From: Helicostylum pulchrum
Lineage: Eukaryota > Mucoromycota > Mucoromycetes > Mucorales > Mucoraceae
NCBI GenBank assembly: GCA_025677825.1
Contig: JAIXMO010000028.1
Location: forward strand, 124,001-188,000
Direction: 5' to 3'
DNA: 64,000 nucleotides
The translations under genes and the position numbers were made by a program. Under the pieces are notes generated by a model. It was not told where the DNA came from. It made no database searches and worked only from the letters and a program-made list of their open reading frames with translations. Positions 57,172 through 64,000 of the stretch are shown here, piece after piece. How positions within the stretch are numbered: the stretch's first letter is position 1; every line of letters begins with the position of its first letter.

Positions 57172-59734
57172 CTAATTATTACGTTCTTCAATTAAATTCC
57201 AACTCTTTCTCCAAACAAGAGAAGAATAATTTGTGATTGGACCTTCTAAACCAAACGAAACAGGAGCGAAATGAATAAAGGTTACAATCACTGCAATATA
57301 AACCGGAATGAACACAGCATATTTAGCAGTACGAGAGCTATTACGAGTGAAATGGTCCATTAAGAATGGTACCATAATAATACTAAAGTAAAGCGCAGGG
57401 AAGTAATGATGCAAGTAGGTGACACGGCCCATGATAAAAAAGGGGATATAGTGGAAGAACCAACCCAAGAATAACGTCTTACCGGCGTAGAAGAAGTGAT
57501 CCCATTGGGCGTTACTCAAATCGTAAATCTGTCTTTGCATACGGATTAAATAGAACACCGTGGTAAACACAAACACAAAGATGGAAGCGATGGATAACCA
57601 CCAGACAATTGGGTTACCCAATAAATAATACTTGATATCGTTGTCTCCCCAACCACACATACGAAGACCAACAGAGACAAAAGGCCATTCACTAGGTTCA
57701 GAAGAAAGAATATCATACTTGTCTGGATCAGGAGTCAAAGCATTGTTAGATGTCCACATGGCAATGTTTAAAGTAATAAAATCACGGAGGAAATGGCTCT
57801 TGTAAGCGTTGGCAGGAGCAGCAGGTAACTTTTCGTTCCAATGTTGTTCTACGTTCCACATGGAATGAGGATTCTCAGTATCGTTTCTCTTATCACAATA
57901 GACTTCAGTTTGCTTGAAACCCCATTGAGGCAAAACACCGTTATCGGCAGTTAAAAGACATCCCATCTTCTCATGACGAAGACGGAATCGAGTAGTCAAG
58001 GATCGAACGCGTTCTTTATCTTGGTAGACAAAATCATCGACAATTTCTACCTTCCAGTTATCTTGAATATCACCCACGGTTTCATTACCATAACAACTGA
58101 CTTCCCATTGAGCGCTGGTGACAGGGGCGTTGACAGGGTGACTGTGCAAGTTACGGCCGGTCGAAGTGTGTTGCAAACGAACCAAATCTCCATCCTTGAC
58201 AAATCGAATAAAGGATTCGTCTTCAGGGTTCTCGTAATAGCTGGCATCATAACTTCTAGGGGGACGGATGGTCCAATGGTTGTTATCGTCTTTATGATGG
58301 TAACAAGTGACTTGTTGTTGCTTGGATCCCTCAGGGTAAGTTTGAACATGAGAGTGAAGTAAACCACCACCATATCCAGCATTTTTAAAAGTTAATCTGG
58401 AATTATATGCAATTTCTATATATCATTTTCTATATAAGTAAAATAATATTATACACACAAGAAAAAAACTCTTTTTACCGAGAGGGTTATCAGACATGGA
58501 ATTGCCTTCTAAATTAGCTTGGAATAAAGAACTCATTTGAGCATCTCCAGGACCACTCTTGTACAATAAAGCAAAATGCATGATGAAACTACTAATGTAA
58601 ATAATGGCAGGGATGATAATTAAACCAATTACTCGGGCAATCCAATGGTTCAAGTAGGTCTTTTTGGGCATCTGTAAGTCACCCCACATTTGCCAAAGGT
58701 CTTCAATTGTGTAGACACCGACGACAGCTACGGCAAATAAACCGACCCATTTGACACTAAGTACACAACCTAATGAGGCACCGGTTAAACAGAGCCAGGT
58801 CCACCATTTGGGAGAGAAGGATCTATAACAATAAATGATGCGTTGGCAACGAAAAAAAATAGATAAAAAAAGTGTAAAATACTTACTGGTAACGTAAGTT
58901 ATGGAAAGTAGTTAATGTATAAAGAGAGGTACAAGTAAAGAAAAGAAGCATTGAGTCCAACAAGATAAATCTACTAATGGTAAGGTAAGCATTATCTAAA
59001 AAAAAAAGAGTTGTCAGATTACTTTTTTTAAAGTTTTTTTTTGTTGCCACTGTACCGAGTAAAACCATAGTAGCAGTTAAAAGAGAAGCCATTAAAGACA
59101 TTTTCAATTGAACAGCAGTTAAATAAGCTACGGGTACCATCATAGCACCAAAGAACGCGTTAAAGATACGCATACAGGCAAAGTTGACGTCTTCTGGGTA
59201 AGTAGCCCCGGAATCAAAATTAAATGAGCCGTTGTATCCACCAATCCAGCCAGAGAACCCAACGAGGATTTTACCAAGTGGTGGATGAACATCAAAATAA
59301 AAATCATGATTTAAATAATGTGATCCAAACTGTATGGGTTATCTAATTAATATATGTTACACGCTTTTGATGGGGCACTCTTTCTTACCTTGCCAAAATG
59401 TGCTTCATCCCAAACAACGGATTTACTAAGTGTGATTTTTCTAAATCTGGTCCAGAACGATAATAATGTCAAGATAATAGTGATAATAGTATGTTGGTTT
59501 CTTTGTAAAAAGGCGATATTCTATATATAAAGTGTTATTTCTCTCTGTCCATCTCTATTTTTTAAAAAAAAATTGCCATCTTACCTTGTTGGAGGAGTAA
59601 ACAATAGGTTGAGGTTGAGGTTGATATTTATGAGTCTTTTCTTTAAAACTATCGTTATATTCATCATTTATCAGACTATCGTAGTCTGGTTGCTTCTCAG
59701 ATAGAGGAATATGTCTTCTTTTCATCGTGGCCAT
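57172..59734 (-). CDS. Protein O-mannosyltransferase, PMT2 type (GT39)
   Basis: Six minus-strand exons (59585-59734, 59389-59520, 59056-59329, 58887-58995, 58479-58822, 57172-58415) encode 750 aa. The acidic catalytic motif VVWDEAHFGKFGSHY is followed by DFYFDVHPPLGKILVG, both hallmarks of PMT. Several spans precede a lumenal MIR region (YGGGLLHSHVQTYPEG, QQQVTCYHHKDDNNHW, RLQHTSTGRNLHSH, and VTSAQWEVSCYG), and a final block of spans starts VWWLSIASIFVFVF. The HHKDDNN loop and overall order fit subfamily PMT2. The enzyme transfers mannose from dolichol-phosphate mannose to Ser/Thr of secretory proteins in the ER, normally as a PMT1-PMT2 dimer, and feeds substrate to the GT15 enzyme at 19.3-20.5 kb. 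The exon 6 acceptor was moved to give EIAYNSRLTFKN; the nearer one creates a stop. Confidence 0.95.
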
Positions 59735-60299
59735 TTTGTTAGCAACAAAAAAAAAAAGAGTTCGCGTTAATAAAAAAAAAAGGGAAAAAAACGTGTGGGT
59801 TATTAAATAGACCAATTAACTTTGAATGACCGGAAATATGGATCTGATAAGCAGTCAAAATATTAAGTTACCCTTAGCAAGCTCAACACATTATGTGTGT
59901 CTATTGGTCATCTTTTATATTTTTTTAAAAAAAAAGTGTTTTCATACTTCATGCAATTCTTATTCTTTTACTTGAGGTATTTATTTTCGTTTCTCCTCCC
60001 CCCCCCCCTCCTTCGTTGTACCTTGAAAGTAAGGGGTGAAAATAAGACTATTAATAAAAGGACAATGCTCATAGGTACCCTCTCCACTGGTGATGGACCA
60101 AACCAGGCAACTCCGTCTCTTTAACTGAATTAGGTAAAATACGTATGATTACACAAGGAAAAAAAAAAGAAGAAAAAAAAAGGCCCATCTCCTTTTAAGC
60201 CTCTTTTTTCTTTCTTTTTTTCTTTCCTTTCTCTCTTTCCCTCTCAAATACCTTATAGATTTTTTTTAAAAGAAAAAAAAAAGAATAGATAGATAGAAA
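59735..60299. promoter_or_regulatory. Bidirectional promoter of PMT2-like and CDF genes
   Basis: About 565 bp separate the divergent starts. A C-run lies at 59998-60008, a TnAn tract at 59918-59935, and a long CT leader at 60190-60245. No gene is seen. Confidence 0.5.
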
Positions 60300-61784
60300 A
60301 TGGGACACAACCACACACATGCACACGATCATAGTAATGAACGTTCACCTTTGATTCAACCTGGACATAATCATGGAAGCGGTATAATAAACACTTGTTC
60401 CAACATGAACACAAAAGAAGATTCCTCGGCCAAATCAACCAAAAGACGTCTTGCTATTGCGACCTCTATTGCTCTCGTATTCTTTGCTACAGAATTAGTC
60501 GCTGGTTATTTCGCTAACTCGCTTGGTAATAACAACAAATACTAGCAAAATAATAAGAATTCCCCCCCTAATTTTTTTTTTATATGCGTAGCTTTGATGT
60601 CTGACGCTTTCCATTTACTATCTGATGTTGCAAGTTTCATTGTTGCCCTTGCAGCCATTTATTTGGCAGAAAAACCACCAACAAAGAGTAAACAAATAGT
60701 GAATGCAACCTTTTTTTCTTGAAGAAAATGACTAATCCGATTATTATTTTTTTATTAGAGCATACATTTGGATTTCATAGAGCAGAAGTTATTGCTGCAC
60801 TTGTATCAGTTTTAACTATTTGGGTATTGACAGCGTTTTTAGTAAAGGAAGCTATTGAAAGACTTCGAAATCCTCAAGTTATTGACGCTAAGCTTGTAAG
60901 TATTTTTATTTTATTTTTTTCGTCTACCGTTTATCCTTACACAACACAACAAATATAGATGTGTATCACTGCTACAATTGGTGTATTAGTGAATGTAGTG
61001 TAAGTTTTATAAAAAAAAAATTTTTTTTTTTTGATCTGTGGAATACAAAAAAAAACTAATATATACTTTTATTATTTAGTCTCGCAGTTGTTTTAGGCGG
61101 AAATCATCATCATGGACATAGTCACGGCGATGATGAAGCTCATAGTCATGGCCATGATCATAAGGTAAAACTAGAGGCTTAGAAAGAAGTTTCAAGTTTT
61201 CTTTTATATACTAACAATTATATATAGGAATCCAACATTAATCTCAGAGCAGCTGCGCTCCATGTACTCGGAGATTTGCTCGCATCAGTTGGTAAAGTGA
61301 AAATATATATAGTTCTACTAGCAAAAAAAAAAGACTAACTTGTCCGTTTCTTTTAGGTGTACTTATTTCATCCATTATTTTAATCTTTAAACCTGAGTAT
61401 GTCATCGTGGACCCAATTTGTACATTTGTGTTTTCCATCATTGTACTTTATACAACATATCATTTGGTAAAGGATTCAATCGCAGTTTTGATGGAAGGAG
61501 CACCTGGACACATTCAACCCGAAGCTATCGAGAAATCAATTTTGCAAATTCCAGGTGTAGTTGCTGTTCACGATTTACATATTTGGGCTTTAAGTCCTGG
61601 TAAGAGTGCTTTAACTGCTCATATTACAATCTCTCAAGATAAGACTAGTTATGATGATATATTGGCAAAGAGTCAACAGGTCATCTGTGATATTTATGGT
61701 GTACATCATTCTACTTTACAAATCGAGTCCGATAAAGCCGATTTCACTAGTCATTGTAGACCTGATATGTGTACTCCAAGATAA
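60300..61784 (+). CDS. Cation diffusion facilitator, zinc transporter (ZRC1/ZnT-like)
   Basis: Seven exons (60300-60525, 60592-60687, 60759-60895, 60959-60999, 61080-61164, 61228-61291, 61357-61784) encode 358 aa. The protein starts with a His-rich MGHNHTHAHDH. Six spans include the metal-site motifs HLLSD (TM2, from ALMSDAFHLLSDVAS) and HVLGD (TM5, from AALHVLGDLLASVG). A His-rich loop (NHHHGHSHGDD, HSHGHDHK) lies between TM4 and TM5, and a cytosolic C-terminal domain (VPGVVAVHDLHIWALSPGK) follows. HxxxD pairs in both TM2 and TM5 are typical of zinc-selective CDF proteins. It pumps zinc out of the cytosol into the vacuole or secretory organelles, where zinc is needed by many lumenal enzymes. 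Confidence 0.95.
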
Positions 61785-63432
61785 AATCAATTTTTGATAT
61801 TTATAATTATATTATACAACTTATTCGGAATGAATTTTTGCACACACACGCCATACACACACAAATCAATACACATTTCATACTTCACTCCACTTAGATT
61901 AAAGACAGATCTAACATTTTTTTTGCGTAATAAAAAGATTTAATGATTGCACGAGTATGTAGTCTTTTTACCATAGGTTTTTTATTTTAAATAGAAGAGT
62001 GAGCCTTTGTTGATTGTAAGTAATTACTGTGGGGGAGACAGGGGAGAGAAGTATACTTCAATTACAGGGATTGTAGATCTACTTAAAAAAAACATGTGGA
62101 TAATCTTGTTCCAGGATACACCAAAAAAAAAAAAAAAAAGGATTTAACTTCATATGAGTGTTTTATACATCAAAATATTAAACTCTTTTAAAAAAAGCGT
62201 TTGAGATGTCAAGGAATATATGTCAGGTTGTTTTTTTTGTTTCTATCTGGAACATTCTGTCAAATGAGTTTGTACCTTTTTAATGTGCACTCTTTGTTGT
62301 TTTTGATTTTTGATTCAGATATGTATAAAGTTCAAAAAAATAATTCTTTATAGTTGATGAGGTGAAAATTAAATACTTTTTTTTTCTTCTTCTAATATTG
62401 TTACGCCAGGTTAGTTTCTATTTCTAAAAATTCATTTAATTCAACACATCATGGATTATTCTGTTTCGCTTTGAAAATGTTTTAGTACTTGTCATACGTA
62501 ACACAACATGATGTTTAAAAAAAAATGCGGTTTCTAAAATAAATTTAAGGGGAAATTTTTAGATCTATTGTGCAAGTGTGCACAATATCGAAAATAAGAT
62601 ATCTTTTTTTATTCCGGTGCGACGTTTACCTGAACCGTACAAAGTCATTTGCATAAATAGTAACACTATGGGCTTTTTTTATACAGGATCTACTATCAAT
62701 TTTTGTTTACTACAAAAAAGTAGCATTTTTTTAGCTCTAGAAAAATCCTACGAAACTGATCATGTTTAGAAGCCGCTGTTAAATGAAAACAAACATAAAT
62801 GTTAAGTTGTTATGGGCTCTTCACATGCTCCAAAAAAAAAAAGTCTGTTTAGAGAATAACGGAAGGTTTACTTCTTGAAACCTGTTACAAAATAATAGAA
62901 TAAAAGTAAGTTCTATTTCTTTAAACAAACTTTAATATACACAGAAATACAGCCCTAATTGACATCTTTGTTTCTAAATTGTCACTTAGTCCTACTTGCT
63001 TTTTTATTTTTATGGTTCATTAAAACGAAAGTTTTTTTTTTTAACCTCTATATAATTTTTTTCAATCTCTTTTACTTGCTTTGGATAACTCTCCCGGGTA
63101 TGTCCCTTCTTTTCTCCTCAAGATCCTCCAGCATTCTGGTCGTGTAGAAGCGGGTGTTTGGCAAAAAGGTTATGGCGTTTTTTTTTTTAACTTTCTTGCT
63201 TAAATCAAGTTTTGGTATGTAAAATAAGATGTAACAACAATTTATCATGAATAAAAGTGACTTTCATTTATCAATCGATTTATGTATTCAGTTAATGAAA
63301 GATTGGTATTTTAAATCCTCTTTCTTTTCATCGATCAACTTTTGTACACCCAGTCAGCTTCGATTATATAAACAAGAGTCTACAGGCTACATATCTGCTT
63401 GATCCAAGCTTCTTTATCTATACATAAAAAAG
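61785..63432. other. Intergenic, no gene recognised
   Basis: Only short composition-driven frames are seen. Confidence 0.5.
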
Positions 63433-63701
63433 GTTGTAACAGAGTCTGAAGTCGAGGCCTTGGAAAGGGATTTACATGAAGTCAAACAATATTCAAAGGC
63501 AAACTCGTCAGACAAAGAGGCTATCTTGGGAAGGCTCGGCCAATTAAAAAGGGGAGGCAATGAAGCAAAAAGATATAAATTATTCAAGCCAAGCAGCTAT
63601 TAGTATCAGCAGTAACGATCTCATGGTTCTTTGCAATGGCATAATTTATAACAAAATAAAGGCCATCGATACCCAACGTGTCAAAGAGTTACAAAAATAA
63701 A
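63433..63701 (+). pseudogene. Frameshifted coding remnant, family unknown
   Basis: After an A-rich ag site, one frame reads VVTESEVEALERDLHEVKQY, then DKEAILGRLGQLKRGGNEAK, and stops at 63600. The next frame takes over at about 63558 and reads DINYSSQAAISISSNDLMVL, then IKAIDTQRVKELQK to a stop. The two halves make one continuous protein-like text if a single frameshift is assumed. The helical first part suggests a domain edge. Confidence 0.4.
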
Positions 63702-64000
63702 TAAAAATTAACTTCATTACATCTTTATATTAAAACTATTTTATCTTAAAGTGAAATTTTATAACCTCAAACATCGACATACAGAAATTATAAGTATTAC
63801 CAAGTAGCCGACTGATTTAAGCTTTATATATATATGAAACATGTAGTAACTGTGGGATTTTTTTATACACGTTCAGAAAAAAAAAAGTAAACCAGGGCGA
63901 GGCATACTATCATGAGAAGTCATTCTACCATGCGTCCATTTTTTTAGGGTTCATACATAAAGCTGTAACACCAAGACAAGGATAAGAATAATGACTATTT

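Noticed and set aside
1..64000. tRNA, rRNA or CRISPR array
   Set aside because: No cloverleaf with a T-loop consensus, no rRNA core sequence and no regularly spaced repeat array was seen on either strand.

Overview
The window looks like nuclear DNA of an early-diverging filamentous fungus, most likely Mucoromycota (Mucorales). The reasons are very AT-rich intergenic DNA with long A/T homopolymers, short (about 50-90 nt) GT-AG introns, CT-rich leaders before start codons, and a fungal gene set: UPF0658 Golgi protein, KRE2-type GT15, PMT2-type GT39, GT34 and a fungal free methionine-sulfoxide reductase. All gene models were spliced by eye from splice sites, reading frame and family knowledge. 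Every multi-exon model closes in frame, but none was tested against a database. Layout: 0.6-5.3 kb carries an EED-like WD40 (PRC2) gene, a coiled-coil protein and ribosomal protein eS21. 7.2-15.7 kb has a possible 31-aa microprotein, a transmembrane SH3 protein, a GAF-type methionine-sulfoxide reductase, a Ser-rich protein with a PP1-docking-like tail, and an ankyrin/polyQ protein. 17.1-23.1 kb has a Golgi membrane protein, a GT15 mannosyltransferase, a GC-rich structured island (possible ncRNA) and a possible 75-aa protein. 24.2-27.6 kb is a composite Tc1/mariner-like element with matching terminal inverted repeats. It holds an apparently intact DD34E transposase, a broken second transposase, an inverted third transposase fragment and a fragment of a non-transposase gene. 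30.0-39.9 kb has a rhomboid-like/glycosyltransferase fusion, a PHD-finger regulator and a PP2C pyruvate-dehydrogenase-phosphatase-like protein. 40.9-44.5 kb is a second TIR-bounded segment enclosing a decayed F-box/LRR gene. 44.7-64 kb has a ten-finger C2H2 protein, a GNAT acetyltransferase, a two-domain GT31-like/GT34 glycosyltransferase, a zinc-ribbon-like protein, a SASA esterase, a G-alpha subunit, a PMT2 protein mannosyltransferase and a CDF zinc transporter. The strongest theme is the secretory pathway: four or five genes (GT15, PMT2, GT34, the rhomboid-like/GT fusion, UPF0658) act in ER/Golgi glycosylation or membranes. A second theme is decay. Many gene-poor intervals contain short coding-like stretches broken by stops or frameshifts, plus a dispersed repeat with TIR-like ends found in four copies. 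No tRNA, rRNA or CRISPR array was recognised.
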